A DNA stretch of 64,000 bases from positions 2,356,001-2,420,000 of the forward strand of contig CP025095.1 in assembly GCA_002831545.1 (NCBI GenBank), in the 5' to 3' direction. Source of the DNA: Streptococcus suis (GTDB lineage: Bacteria; Bacillota; Bacilli; Lactobacillales; Streptococcaceae). Position 1 is the stretch's first letter; every line of letters starts with the position of its first letter. The position numbers were made by a program, and so were the translations under genes. The notes beneath the pieces were generated by a model. The model saw nothing but the letters and a program-made list of their open reading frames with translations. It searched no databases and was not told the origin of the DNA. Below are positions 26,922 to 34,708 of the stretch, in pieces.

Positions 26922-28199
26922 TTACTCAGCCTTTTCTGCTTTTGGCAAGATAAGATTGAGGATAATACCTACAATGGCTGAGAGGGCTGTACCTGACAGG
27001 GTGATGGCACCGATGTTAAGAACTGCACCACCGAGACCCAAGACCAACATAGAACTTGCGATAATCAGGTTGCGGACTTGACCAAAATCAACACGGTGTT
27101 CAATCAAAACTTTCAAACCGTTTGAGGCGATAACACCGTAAAGCAAGATAGACATACCACCAAGAACGGCACTTGGAATAGTAGAGATAAGGGCTGTAAA
27201 TTTACCCAAGAATGAGAAGGCAATGGCAATCAGGGCTGCATTACGGATAACGGATACTGATGCGATACGGGTCATACCGATAACCCCTGTATTTTCACCA
27301 TAAGTCGTGTTAGCAGGTCCACCTATAAAGGCAGATACGGCAGTCGCCACACCGTCACCAATCAAGGTACGACTGAGGCCTGGGTCTTTCAAGAACTGGC
27401 GGCCACAGATTTGGCTGAGAACGGTATGGTCTCCGATGTGTTCTGCGATAGTCACAACGGCAATTGGTAAGATAGCAATCATTTCTGGACCGAAGTAGAA
27501 ATTGTAGGATTTGAAGGTTCCTGTTTCAAATGGTAGGTAGAAACCTGGCAATTCAAACCAAGCCGCTTCCAGAACGGGTGTAAAGTCAACCAGGCCAAGG
27601 AAGATGGCAATCACATAACCACCGATAATGGCAATCAAGAAAGGAACAATCTTGGCGAAGCCTTTCCCTTTGGTATTGACAAAAGCCGCAATCAAGAAGG
27701 TTGCAATCGCCACGACGACATTTTTCCAGTCGCCGTCTGCGACGAAGCCCGCTGAAGTCACGGCAGAGTTGGCAAGACCCAGACCAATCACAACAATCAT
27801 AGGGCCAATAACGATTGGGGGTAGGAGGCTGTCGATCCACTTAGTACCGATAACTTTGACAAGTGCAGCAATCAAGACGTAAATCAAGCCGACGAAGAGA
27901 ATACCTGTCTGAGCAGCTGACACATCGCCACCCATTTCCTTGATAGCAAGCGCCATAGCAGAAATGTAGGCAAAGGATGAACCCAAGTAAACTGGAACTT
28001 TAAACTGGGTTGCCACTTGGTAAATCAAGGTTCCGACACCTGATGCGAAGAGGGCAACCGACACGGGCATACCGAGAATCAGCGGCACCAAAATCGTCGC
28101 ACCGAACATGGCGAACACGTGCTGGAAACTCAACAAAATCCCTTGAAGCGGGGCTGGCTTCTCATGGACATCAAACAAAAGGTTGGCTTTTGTACTCAT
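26922..28199 (-). CDS. uraA: Uracil permease (NCS2 family)
   Basis: A 425-residue proton symporter of the nucleobase-ascorbate transporter family with about 14 membrane segments. The start [10 protein letters not shown] at 28199 has a GGGAG ribosome site. Typical motifs are [19 protein letters not shown] in helix 1 and [13 protein letters not shown] and [14 protein letters not shown] in the transport sites. The PyrR-type leader in front of it supports uracil as the substrate. Confidence 0.9.
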   Translation of the reverse strand: MSTKANLLFDVHEKPAPLQGILLSFQHVFAMFGATILVPLILGMPVSVALFASGVGTLIYQVATQFKVPVYLGSSFAYISAMALAIKEMGGDVSAAQTGILFVGLIYVLIAALVKVIGTKWIDSLLPPIVIGPMIVVIGLGLANSAVTSAGFVADGDWKNVVVAIATFLIAAFVNTKGKGFAKIVPFLIAIIGGYVIAIFLGLVDFTPVLEAAWFELPGFYLPFETGTFKSYNFYFGPEMIAILPIAVVTIAEHIGDHTVLSQICGRQFLKDPGLSRTLIGDGVATAVSAFIGGPANTTYGENTGVIGMTRIASVSVIRNAALIAIAFSFLGKFTALISTIPSAVLGGMSILLYGVIASNGLKVLIEHRVDFGQVRNLIIASSMLVLGLGGAVLNIGAITLSGTALSAIVGIILNLILPKAEKAE

Positions 28200-28320
28200 A
28201 AATCTCCCATTCTGGGTACACAAAAAGACCCAGACTTTCTAAATATACATAGTCATAGGCCCTTAATGAATTATCCTGTTGTCTTTCTCACCTCACGGGA
28301 TGAGTTTAAAAACCTACGCT
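28200..28320 (-). promoter_or_regulatory. PyrR-type pyrimidine attenuator leader of uraA
   Basis: The leader RNA contains CATCCCGTGAGGTGAG (complement of about 28290-28305), which matches the PyrR-binding loop consensus with its central CCNGNGAGG. Downstream, AAGGGCCTA(T)GACT can pair with AGTCTGGGTCTT followed by TTTTTGTG, forming a terminator. A competing stem, TCTGGGT with ACCCAGA, lies just before the ribosome site. High UMP/UTP with PyrR would favour termination. The RNA motif is seen; PyrR itself is outside the window. Confidence 0.72.
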
Positions 28321-28326
28321 TTTGGT

Positions 28327-28356
28327 ATTGTAGCATAAAGAGGAAGTTTTTTGCAA
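28327..28356 (-). promoter_or_regulatory. uraA promoter
   Basis: TTGCAA (28356-28351) and an extended -10 TGCTACAAT ending at 28327 are separated by 18 bases on the minus strand. Confidence 0.75.
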
Positions 28357-28418
28357 GGAATTTTGTAAATTTTTATTTTTTAGGAAAATGGCAGAGCAGG
28401 AAAGGCGAACTCAATTGT

Positions 28419-28892
28419 CTATCCAAGCTCTTCTTCCAACTCTTTTTCCACCTGCTTCTGACGGTAGGTATTTACCCAAGATACTATGTTCAGCAATAAC
28501 AGAACAAGACAGGTCATAGAAATAAAGAATATTAAAACGACTGCCCAAAAATGTCCATCCCAAATACCAGTATAATGATGACCATAGGTCTGGTAATTGG
28601 TCCAAGCTATTACAATTGTTGTGCCACCAATTATCCCTCCTAGATAAAGGTAACCTTTCCAAGCAGGCCCCCGTTCCATATCTATCCCCTTCTTCCAGTA
28701 ACCGTAAAAGAGATAGACCGAAACTACCAACATGGCAAGCAGTTCAAAAACATAGGTATCAAACGACCATTTTAAGACAAGGCGCTTGATGAGAAATGAG
28801 AGAGGCAAAAGAATATTCATGGTCCTGCCCACCCAGGCAAAGACTTGGTTTTCTTCTTGTCGCACACGTTCATCAGTCACAATTTTTTTCAT
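28419..28892 (-). CDS. Uncharacterised membrane protein paired with an XRE regulator
   Basis: A 157-residue protein with four predicted membrane helices and a charged, Glu/Lys-rich C-terminus. It begins KKIVTDERVRQEEN, a DER-type opening seen in several small Firmicute membrane families that sit next to HTH genes. No function can be given. The start overlaps the end of the XRE gene by 20 bases, so the two form an operon. Confidence 0.7.
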   Translation of the reverse strand: MKKIVTDERVRQEENQVFAWVGRTMNILLPLSFLIKRLVLKWSFDTYVFELLAMLVVSVYLFYGYWKKGIDMERGPAWKGYLYLGGIIGGTTIVIAWTNYQTYGHHYTGIWDGHFWAVVLIFFISMTCLVLLLLNIVSWVNTYRQKQVEKELEEELG

Positions 28893-29091
28893 TAGTTGGT
28901 TCCTCCCAAAATAATTGATCTAAACTTTTCCCTAAACAATGGCAAATCGATAGACAAAGACTAAGACTGGGATTGTATTTCCCCGCCTCAATCAGACCGA
29001 TGGTCTGGCGGGTCACTCCGATAGCCTCTGCCAAGTCCCCTTGGGTCATGTCTTTTTCTACACGAGCCAGCTTAAGCCGTATGTTCTTCAT
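28873..29091 (-). CDS. Small XRE-family transcriptional regulator
   Basis: A 72-residue protein made almost entirely of a helix-turn-helix domain: MTQGDLAEAIGVTRQTIGLIEAGKYNPSLSLCLSI. It resembles the YgzD/YozG-type short regulators. The ATG at 29091 lies 11 bases after GGAGG. Another ATG five bases upstream is out of frame. It is followed by a membrane protein gene in the same operon and probably regulates that operon. Confidence 0.85.
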   Translation of the reverse strand: MKNIRLKLARVEKDMTQGDLAEAIGVTRQTIGLIEAGKYNPSLSLCLSICHCLGKSLDQLFWEEPTNEKNCD

Positions 29092-29127
29092 ATCATAGCC
29101 GTCCTCCTTGCGTATTTTTATAGTTAT

Positions 29128-29155
29128 ATTATACACTATATTTTCTATTTTGCAA
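29128..29155 (-). promoter_or_regulatory. Promoter of the XRE/membrane-protein operon
   Basis: TTGCAA (29155-29150) and TATAAT (29133-29128) on the minus strand with a 16-base spacer; the region is very AT-rich. Confidence 0.7.
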
Positions 29156-29189
29156 TATATACCTTACATTTTGTTTGGTTTTTTAACAA

Positions 29190-29215
29190 AAAAGAAGACA
29201 GTCCTGCCTTCTTAA
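29190..29215 (-). terminator. Terminator after the 169-residue membrane protein gene
   Basis: Minus strand AAGAAG, 10-nt loop, CTTCTT, then TTTTG. Confidence 0.65.
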
Positions 29216-29231
29216 AATATTTAATCTTGAC

Positions 29232-29741
29232 TTATCCCACACTCTTAATCCGTTTCTTAATCTTCTGGCTAAACTCAATCATCCTCCGCTTTTCCTCCGG
29301 CCAGATTTTGGTCACGCGGTCAACAGCAATTATGAAGATGATTACCGCAGCATAGTCCTTGGCTTTTTCAATCAGACCAACACTTTCAGCAACTACTAAA
29401 AGTAGATAGAATGTGAATAAAATAGTTCGTTTGGGTAACGCCATCAAAAACTCAATCCCTGCCTTATAGCCCAGATAAATCTGCCGATTAAGCCCTTTGG
29501 CCTTTTCCAAACGACGATTGAGAAAGGCACGAATCCGCTTGTAAAACCAATCCGAAGTCAGAAAAAGTGATTGGGCACCAATTACAATCAAAGAAACATT
29601 ATTGGCATGTTCTTCCTTAAGCCCTAGCGCTCTAGTCACAACATAGGTCCAATCACCATTATCAATACAGATAAAAATAGTAAAGTAAACAACCGCTCCC
29701 GCTACTATAACAAGGGGAAGGGCACGGATATATTTCAACAT
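29232..29741 (-). CDS. Hypothetical membrane protein
   Basis: A 169-residue protein with membrane segments near residues 9-27, 54-66, 103-121 and 126-145 and a strongly basic C-terminus. The ATG at 29741 is chosen because AAGAGAGG lies seven bases upstream. An earlier ATG at 29762 would place this site inside the coding region. No family was recognised. It stands alone between two terminators and a repeat-rich intergenic region. Confidence 0.6.
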   Translation of the reverse strand: MLKYIRALPLVIVAGAVVYFTIFICIDNGDWTYVVTRALGLKEEHANNVSLIVIGAQSLFLTSDWFYKRIRAFLNRRLEKAKGLNRQIYLGYKAGIEFLMALPKRTILFTFYLLLVVAESVGLIEKAKDYAAVIIFIIAVDRVTKIWPEEKRRMIEFSQKIKKRIKSVG

Positions 29742-29768
29742 ATAATAACCTCTCTTGGACAAATCTTA

Positions 29769-29988
29769 GAACCTATATTCATAAACAAAGTGTTCTTATG
29801 CAAGAAATCGTTTTTGCTCATCAAGGCAATTTTTTGAAGGAATACTTGACTAGTTTCACTTTATTGCTTCGACGAGTAAAAAGCTCCTGTGGCAGTTTTC
29901 GCCTACCACCTAATTTGTCAGGAATCTCCTTTCCTTATCTCCACCTTCAAACACTCCAATGGAAGCGATGAACGGTGAACACAGGTTC
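29769..29988. repeat. MITE-like repeat element, copy A
   Basis: A 220-bp element bounded by imperfect inverted ends GAACCTATATTCAT (29769-29782) and GTGAACACAGGTTC (29975-29988). Its first 90 bases align with the reverse complement of the element at 49548-49709. Shared blocks are AAAGTG or GAAGTG, then CATCAAGGCAATTTTTTGAA and GGAATACTTGAC or close variants. It carries no coding sequence. The middle of this copy is longer than in copy B, with an unrelated insertion or divergence. Confidence 0.65.
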
Positions 29989-30410
29989 TTATATATATTG
30001 TAATATGTTATACCAAGTACGGTCAAGCAGGGGCTAGAATTTCAGATACGACAACTGTACACCCTTAGCATTTTTTACTTACCCCAAAAAGGGGAGTGGG
30101 AAAGAACTCGACCAAGATAAAAAGAGTTCGTCAACAAGTCCTTATTTCCAGTTGTTGATCTGAAACAGTCTATCCCCAGACTGTTTCACTCCCACCCCCG
30201 CACAGCTCAAAAGGTTCACTGAACCTTTTGAGGTTGGAAATAGAGCGAACTTTGTTCGCAACAGTCGTAATGGCCAGATTTGGAGTGCAAAACACGAACA
30301 AATCTGCCAATCAACCACTGCGCTGAGATGTTGACACGAACTCTGAGTAGTGGTCCTGGGCTTTTTGCCCAGCCTTCTCTTTTCATCTAAGCAAACTAAT
30401 AAAATAAATC
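29989..30410. repeat. Non-coding stretch with BOX-like hairpin modules
   Basis: No gene is seen in these 420 bases. They hold stem-loops such as TCAAAAGGTTCA-C-TGAACCTTTTGA and GCGAAC-TTT-GTTCGC after GGTTGGAAATAGA. A GAAACAGTC..CCCCAGACTGTTTC module also occurs. The same kinds of module recur at 51480-52010. A CTGGGC-TTTTT-GCCCAG hairpin at about 30355-30374 lies just past the permease stop and may act as its terminator. Confidence 0.5.
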
Positions 30411-31721
30411 TTATTTTTCCTCTTTTAACACCAGATTTAACACCAAGGCAGCCAGGGTCCCTGTTGAAATACCTGATGAGAAGACCATTTGAAGAGCTGA
30501 TGGAAGATGACTCAATAATTCTGGACGAACGGTCACTCCAATCCCCAGCGCAAAGGCAATGGAAATAATCAAGAGCTCACGATCCCCAATTTTTACAGTT
30601 GCAAGAGTCTTAATCCCTTGGGCTGCAACCAAACCGAACATGATAATCCCAACACCACCAAGAACAGGCTGAGGCATGATGGAAATCAAGGCTGATAATT
30701 TTGGAAAGACACCAAGTAGAGCCAAGATAATACCTGCTAAAATCATGACATGACGACTAGCAACTTTTGTCAAAGTAATGAGGCCAACGTTTTGTGAGAA
30801 GGCTGTATTTGGACCAGCACCAAAAACACCTGCAATCAAGGAACCAACACCATCTGCCAGAACACCATTTGCTGCCCGCTCAGAAGAAATCTTTTGATTT
30901 GAAGCTTCTCCAATGGCCATCATAATTCCCACCGTACCAATCAAAGATACGACATAGGCTGGAATGAAGGCTAGAATAGAAGATAGGTCAAATTTTACAC
31001 CATAATGGAAAATTTTAGGAAGAGCAAACCAGGCTGCTTCTCCAACAGCAGACATATCTACTTTTCCAAGCAGAATACAGAGGACATATCCAAAAACCAT
31101 CCCAAAGAAGACAGAGGCTGTTTTCAGCATTCCTTTACCATAATGATTTAATGCCAGAGTAAAGACCAAGACGATAAAGGCAATACTGATATTTTCAACT
31201 GAAGCATAGTCTGAAGCGCCAGCTCCACCAGCTGCCCAGTCCATACTTACTGGCATCAGGGTAATACCGATGAGAGATACAACAGTCCCTGTAATCAATG
31301 GCGGAAAGAAGCGCATCAAGGGTTTGACAAAACGACTGAGAGCAATCTCTACAAATGAACCAGCAATGGTTGCTCCTACAATACCTGCAATCCCGAGCTG
31401 GCTACCAACACTGATAGCTGGATTGGCAAAGGTAAAGTCCGTCCCCATCATACCAGAGACACGTGAACCTACTGGCCCAACACCTTTAGATTGCAAAATG
31501 GTAGCAATACCAGCAACAAAGATAGAGGCTGATACCATAATTGAAGTATCTTCGACTGACAATCCTAAGGCACTTGCAACGACTAGAGGAACTGCGATGA
31601 TTCCTGCAAAAGCTGCTAAAATATGCTGAAAAGCAAGCAAAACAGCCATCCCTTTTGGTGGTTGTTCATCAATTCCATAGAGCATTTCTGAAGAATGTTC
31701 ATTTGTTGTTTCCTGAGACAT
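30411..31721 (-). CDS. NCS2 purine/xanthine-type permease
   Basis: A 436-residue nucleobase transporter with about 14 helices. The start MSQETTNEH at 31721 follows GAAGGAG. Landmarks are LAFQHILAAFAGIIAVPLVV in helix 1, FTFANPAISVGSQLGIAGI, and the substrate motif GPNTAFSQNVGLITLTKV. The last, with its QNVG pattern, is typical of the xanthine/uric acid branch rather than the uracil branch. Divergence from xpt supports xanthine or another purine as substrate, but this is inference. Confidence 0.8.
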   Translation of the reverse strand: MSQETTNEHSSEMLYGIDEQPPKGMAVLLAFQHILAAFAGIIAVPLVVASALGLSVEDTSIMVSASIFVAGIATILQSKGVGPVGSRVSGMMGTDFTFANPAISVGSQLGIAGIVGATIAGSFVEIALSRFVKPLMRFFPPLITGTVVSLIGITLMPVSMDWAAGGAGASDYASVENISIAFIVLVFTLALNHYGKGMLKTASVFFGMVFGYVLCILLGKVDMSAVGEAAWFALPKIFHYGVKFDLSSILAFIPAYVVSLIGTVGIMMAIGEASNQKISSERAANGVLADGVGSLIAGVFGAGPNTAFSQNVGLITLTKVASRHVMILAGIILALLGVFPKLSALISIMPQPVLGGVGIIMFGLVAAQGIKTLATVKIGDRELLIISIAFALGIGVTVRPELLSHLPSALQMVFSSGISTGTLAALVLNLVLKEEK

Positions 31722-31755
31722 GATTTCTCCTTCTTTATTCCTAAATAATGGTATT

Positions 31756-31784
31756 AGTCTATCAGAAAATATGAACAAGTTCAA
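31756..31784 (-). promoter_or_regulatory. Promoter of the purine permease
   Basis: TTGAAC (31784-31779) and TAGACT (31761-31756) are 17 bases apart on the minus strand. The 5' UTR is only about 30 nt. Confidence 0.6.
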
Positions 31785-31896
31785 TACATTTTAACTAATA
31801 TTTTCTAAAACGTTCGTATTTACATCTTGTTTCCTCTTCTTATATACAATGTTTTAACATTAAAATTCGCTTATTGTTTTGATTTTGGCAAAAAAA

Positions 31897-31905
31897 TGCT
31901 ATAAT
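31897..31905 (+). promoter_or_regulatory. Extended -10 promoter of xpt
   Basis: TGCTATAAT is an extended -10 box; the -35 is poor. Transcription would begin about 27 bases before the xpt ATG, leaving no room for a purine riboswitch. Confidence 0.65.
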
Positions 31906-31938
31906 ACACAAAAGTATCATTTGGAGGAGAAGATAAGC

Positions 31939-32520
31939 ATGAAAGCTTTGGAAGAACGCATTTTAAAAGATGGTCAGGTATTAGGAGAAAATATCTTAAA
32001 AGTTGACTCATTTTTGACCCATCAAGTTGATTTTCGCTTGATGAAAGAAATGGGGCAGGTCTTGGCAGATGCCTATCGCTCTAAAGAAATTACTAAGGTT
32101 GTCACAATCGAAGCCTCTGGTATTGTACCAGCCGTCTATGTTGCAGAAAGCCTAGATGTGCCAATGATTTTTGCTAAAAAGCATAAAAATATTACTATGA
32201 CCGAAGGCATTTTGACATCTGAAGTCTACTCATTCACCAAGCAAGTTACTAGCACCGTTTCTATTGCTAGCAAGTTTTTGTCACCTGAGGACCGTGTTCT
32301 AATCGTTGATGACTTTTTGGCCAATGGACAAGCAGCAAAAGGCTTGATTGACATTATCCAACAGGCTGGAGCGCAAGTGGCTGGGGTTGGTATCATCATC
32401 GAAAAATCCTTCCAAGACGGTCGCCAACTCTTACTGGATGCAGGTGTCCCTGTTACTTCACTCGCTCGTATTGAAAAATTTCAAGATGGACAGGTTGTTT
32501 TTGCAGCTGCGGATATTTAA
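31939..32520 (+). CDS. xpt: Xanthine phosphoribosyltransferase
   Basis: A 193-residue enzyme that converts xanthine and PRPP to XMP. The PRPP-binding loop [13 protein letters not shown] is near residue 121. [20 protein letters not shown] and [11 protein letters not shown] are characteristic of Xpt. The start at 31939 has GGAGGAGAAG upstream and gives the normal family length. In many streptococci xpt and the xanthine permease share an operon; here the permease is divergent. Confidence 0.95.
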   Translation: MKALEERILKDGQVLGENILKVDSFLTHQVDFRLMKEMGQVLADAYRSKEITKVVTIEASGIVPAVYVAESLDVPMIFAKKHKNITMTEGILTSEVYSFTKQVTSTVSIASKFLSPEDRVLIVDDFLANGQAAKGLIDIIQQAGAQVAGVGIIIEKSFQDGRQLLLDAGVPVTSLARIEKFQDGQVVFAAADI

Positions 32521-32523
32521 AAG

Positions 32524-32549
32524 GACTTGCTTCCAATCGGGAGCAAGTC
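32524..32549 (+). terminator. xpt terminator
   Basis: GACTTGCT, 10-nt loop, AGCAAGTC, then TCTTCT, immediately after the stop codon. Confidence 0.75.
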
Positions 32550-32680
32550 TCTTCTATTATGGCTTCGAGCCAGTTTTTCTCGTAGAGAAAAACAAGAAAA
32601 CCACCAGCTATGCTGGTGGCTGCCAAGGCTTTGAGCCTCCATTTCTTTTTCCTGTTATAATCTAATTGTTCAGGTTAGAT

Positions 32681-32714
32681 AAGGAGGAGTAAACTAGTCC
32701 AGTGGACTAGTTTA
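32681..32714 (+). promoter_or_regulatory. Ribosome site and spacer hairpin before tnpA
   Basis: A strong AAGGAGGAG (32681-32689) is separated from the tnpA ATG (32717) by a perfect 10-bp stem, AAACTAGTCC-AGT-GGACTAGTTT. Without folding the spacing would be far too long; folded, the site is brought next to the ATG. Confidence 0.6.
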
Positions 32715-32716
32715 GC

Positions 32717-33180
32717 ATGGCTAAAACCAGTTACAGTTTATCACATACCAAATGGATGTGCAAATATCACATAGTTTTCACACCTAAGTACCGAAGAAAA
32801 TCCATTTACTACAAAATTAGACAGGACTTAATTGATATTTTCCGTCATCTATGTCAATACAAAGGCGTGGAAATCATTGAGGGACACATGATGCCAGACC
32901 ATGTTCACATGTTAGTCAGTATTCCTCCAAGGCTAAGTGTATCAAGTTTTATGGGCTATTTAAAAGGCAAGAGTGCTCTTATGATGTTTGATAAACACGC
33001 CAATCTCCCTATAAATTTGGTAATCGTCATTTCTGGGCAGAGGGATATTATGTAAGTACGGTTGGACTTAATGAAGCCACAATTAAGAAATATATACAAG
33101 AACAGGAAAAACATGATATAGCACTTGATAAGTTAAGTGTAAAAGAGTATGAAGATCCCTTTAGGGATAATGGCAAGTAG
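32717..33180 (+). pseudogene. tnpA: IS200-type Y1 transposase tnpA, frameshifted
   Basis: The first frame gives 112 residues starting MAKTSYSLSHTKWMCKYHIVF and containing the HUH motif in MPDHVHMLVSIPP. It then hits a stop at 33053-33055. The family sequence YKFGNRHFWAEGYYVSTVGL resumes in another frame from about 33010 and runs to the stop at 33178-33180. A one-base loss in the C run near 33008 explains it. The catalytic tyrosine of KKYIQEQEK lies beyond the shift, so the first product cannot transpose. Confidence 0.88.
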
Positions 33181-33325
33181 TACGAATGCCTCTTTAAGAG
33201 GCTAGTGACGAGTCAAAAGCAGTGAGGCTTGAACAAAGTGAAAGCCAGCGTCTTTAGGCGCTGGCTGGTGATGTGGGCTTATAGCCCTTGTTCAAACCAC
33301 CCGTTTGACGGGTGGTCATGATTAT

Positions 33326-34054
33326 CTATAATTCCACCCCAAAGACTTCTAATTGCTTTAATTCGGCAGCAGTCAACCTGCGGTATTCCCCCAAAGCTAA
33401 GCTGTCGTCCAATACCAAGAGCCCCATTGATAGTCGTTGCAAGTCTGTCACCGTCTTTCCACAGGCCTGCACCATGCGTTTGACCTGGTGAAATTTCCCT
33501 TCTCGGATGGTGATATCAACGAGCGAGGTCTGCTTAGCTTCATCTGTAGAGAGGATGGTCAACTGGGCTGGCTGACAGGTAAAGTCTTTCAGCTCCATTC
33601 CTGCCGCAAATCGTTCGGCATCCTCTTGGGTCATGATCCCGTCAACCTGGGCACGGTAGAGTTTATCAACATGTTTTTTCGGAGAAAGCATGGCATGAGC
33701 CAGCTGACCGTTGTTGGTCAAGAGGAGCAAGCCATGGGTATCGATGTCCAAGCGTCCAACTGGAAAGACTTCCTTCTGGCGAGCTGTATCATCTAGCAGG
33801 TCCAAGACAGTCCGATGACGGTCATCCTCGGTTGCTGAAATAACTCCTTTGGGTTTGTTCAATACATAATAAACAAATGTCTCATGGCTCAAGACCTGGC
33901 CTGCTACTGCAATCTGGTCCGTCTTTTCGTCAATCTGTTGCTTTGGGGACGTCTCTACTTGATCGTTGACTGTGACTTGCTTGTTTTTCAGGAGTTTCTT
34001 AACTTCTGTCCGACTGCCAACACCGCAATCCACTAAAAATTTATCTAATCGCAT
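33326..34054 (-). CDS. rsuA: 16S rRNA pseudouridine synthase, RsuA/RluB family
   Basis: A 242-residue pseudouridine synthase. An S4 RNA-binding domain (MRLDKFLVDCGVGSRTEVKKLL) is followed by the catalytic domain. The catalytic aspartate is in GRLDIDTHGLLLLTNNG near residue 102, with KLYRAQVDG and EGKFHQVKRM downstream. It most likely modifies U516 of 16S rRNA. It overlaps the upstream GNAT gene by 10 bases and is read with it. Confidence 0.88.
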   Translation of the reverse strand: MRLDKFLVDCGVGSRTEVKKLLKNKQVTVNDQVETSPKQQIDEKTDQIAVAGQVLSHETFVYYVLNKPKGVISATEDDRHRTVLDLLDDTARQKEVFPVGRLDIDTHGLLLLTNNGQLAHAMLSPKKHVDKLYRAQVDGIMTQEDAERFAAGMELKDFTCQPAQLTILSTDEAKQTSLVDITIREGKFHQVKRMVQACGKTVTDLQRLSMGLLVLDDSLALGEYRRLTAAELKQLEVFGVEL

Positions 34055-34671
34055 ACGAGTTTCTTTTCCATTTTGATATATTCTGCTTGCTTTTCTCTTT
34101 CTGTAAATCCAAGAGCATGAAAGAGGGTTTGAGCTGCTTGATGAAAGGTGGCAACTGTCAGTTTGATACTAGCTGGCTGAACATGTTCCACTATGTAGTC
34201 TTCAATAGTCTGGTAGAAAGCTCTGCCATTTCCCTGACCTGTCAAAGACGGTTTCATGCCTAAATGAATGTCAACGGCCTCGCCATCTTGGTCAAGACAG
34301 AAATAGCCCATGAGGGCGGCATTGCGGATGACTGCAAAAAAGCGATCCCCACGCGCCTCTGGTGAAATCATCTCAGCATAAATCTTGGGGTTTGCACTAA
34401 TCGTATAGGCATCCAAAGGTGGTTGATAGCGCCATTGATTAGCAATTTCCAATGCCAGATCCTGGGGTAAGGGCATGATGTAAAAATAATCCATTCTTCG
34501 GAAATTTTTTGCCAAATTTTTAATCCGCCGGTTTTGGGTGGCGTAATGATCTGTCTGATAGACATAATCCGCATAGCCCAACTGATAGGAGGGAATCATG
34601 TCCTTAAAAATCAACTGAACATCCTCGGGAAAGCGAAGTATTAATTCATTTAAGCGGTTGTTTTCTAACAT
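34045..34671 (-). CDS. GNAT family N-acetyltransferase
   Basis: A 208-residue protein. The last 130 residues form a GNAT fold with VDIHLGMKPSLTGQGNGRAFYQTI as the acetyl-CoA site and a C-terminal LFHALGFTEREKQAEYIKMEK. The first 70 residues are unlike the usual family. The ATG at 34671 has no ribosome site but lies just after an extended -10 box, so translation may be leaderless. A downstream start cannot be excluded. The substrate is unknown. Confidence 0.75.
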   Translation of the reverse strand: MLENNRLNELILRFPEDVQLIFKDMIPSYQLGYADYVYQTDHYATQNRRIKNLAKNFRRMDYFYIMPLPQDLALEIANQWRYQPPLDAYTISANPKIYAEMISPEARGDRFFAVIRNAALMGYFCLDQDGEAVDIHLGMKPSLTGQGNGRAFYQTIEDYIVEHVQPASIKLTVATFHQAAQTLFHALGFTEREKQAEYIKMEKKLVCD

Positions 34672-34677
34672 AAGAAT

Positions 34678-34686
34678 ATTATACCA
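34678..34686 (-). promoter_or_regulatory. Extended -10 promoter of the GNAT-rsuA pair
   Basis: TGGTATAAT on the minus strand ends six bases before the ATG, so transcription should begin at or next to the start codon. Confidence 0.5.
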
Positions 34687-34692
34687 AAAAAA

Positions 34693-34708
34693 GAGCGGAA
34701 ATCCGCTC
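34693..34708 (-). terminator. Terminator of the MFS gene
   Basis: GAGCGGA pairs with TCCGCTC around two bases and is followed by seven T on the minus strand, directly after the MFS stop codon. Confidence 0.85.

Larger units (their letters stand above)
32573..33316 (+). mobile_element. IS200/IS605-family insertion element, inactive
   Basis: The element has subterminal hairpins instead of terminal inverted repeats, as expected for Y1-transposase elements. On the left are GTTTTTCTC-GTA-GAGAAAAAC (32573-32593) and CCACCAGC-TAT-GCTGGTGG (32601-32619). On the right are GCCAGCG..CGCTGGC (about 33244-33265) and ACCACCCGT-TTG-ACGGGTGGT (33296-33316). A single tnpA lies between them, with no tnpB. It sits between the convergent genes xpt and rsuA. 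Exact ends and target site cannot be fixed by eye. Confidence 0.75.

Noticed and set aside
30355..30374. Strong terminator after the purine permease
   Set aside because: The CTGGGC hairpin has its T run in the loop and not after the stem on the minus strand, so it is mentioned only as a possible terminator.
31767..31821. Two PurR-box-like sequences between the purine permease and xpt
   Set aside because: AAATATGAAC and AAATACGAACGTT each miss consensus positions, and their centres are about 42 bases apart instead of the usual tight pair. The match is no better than expected in AT-rich DNA.
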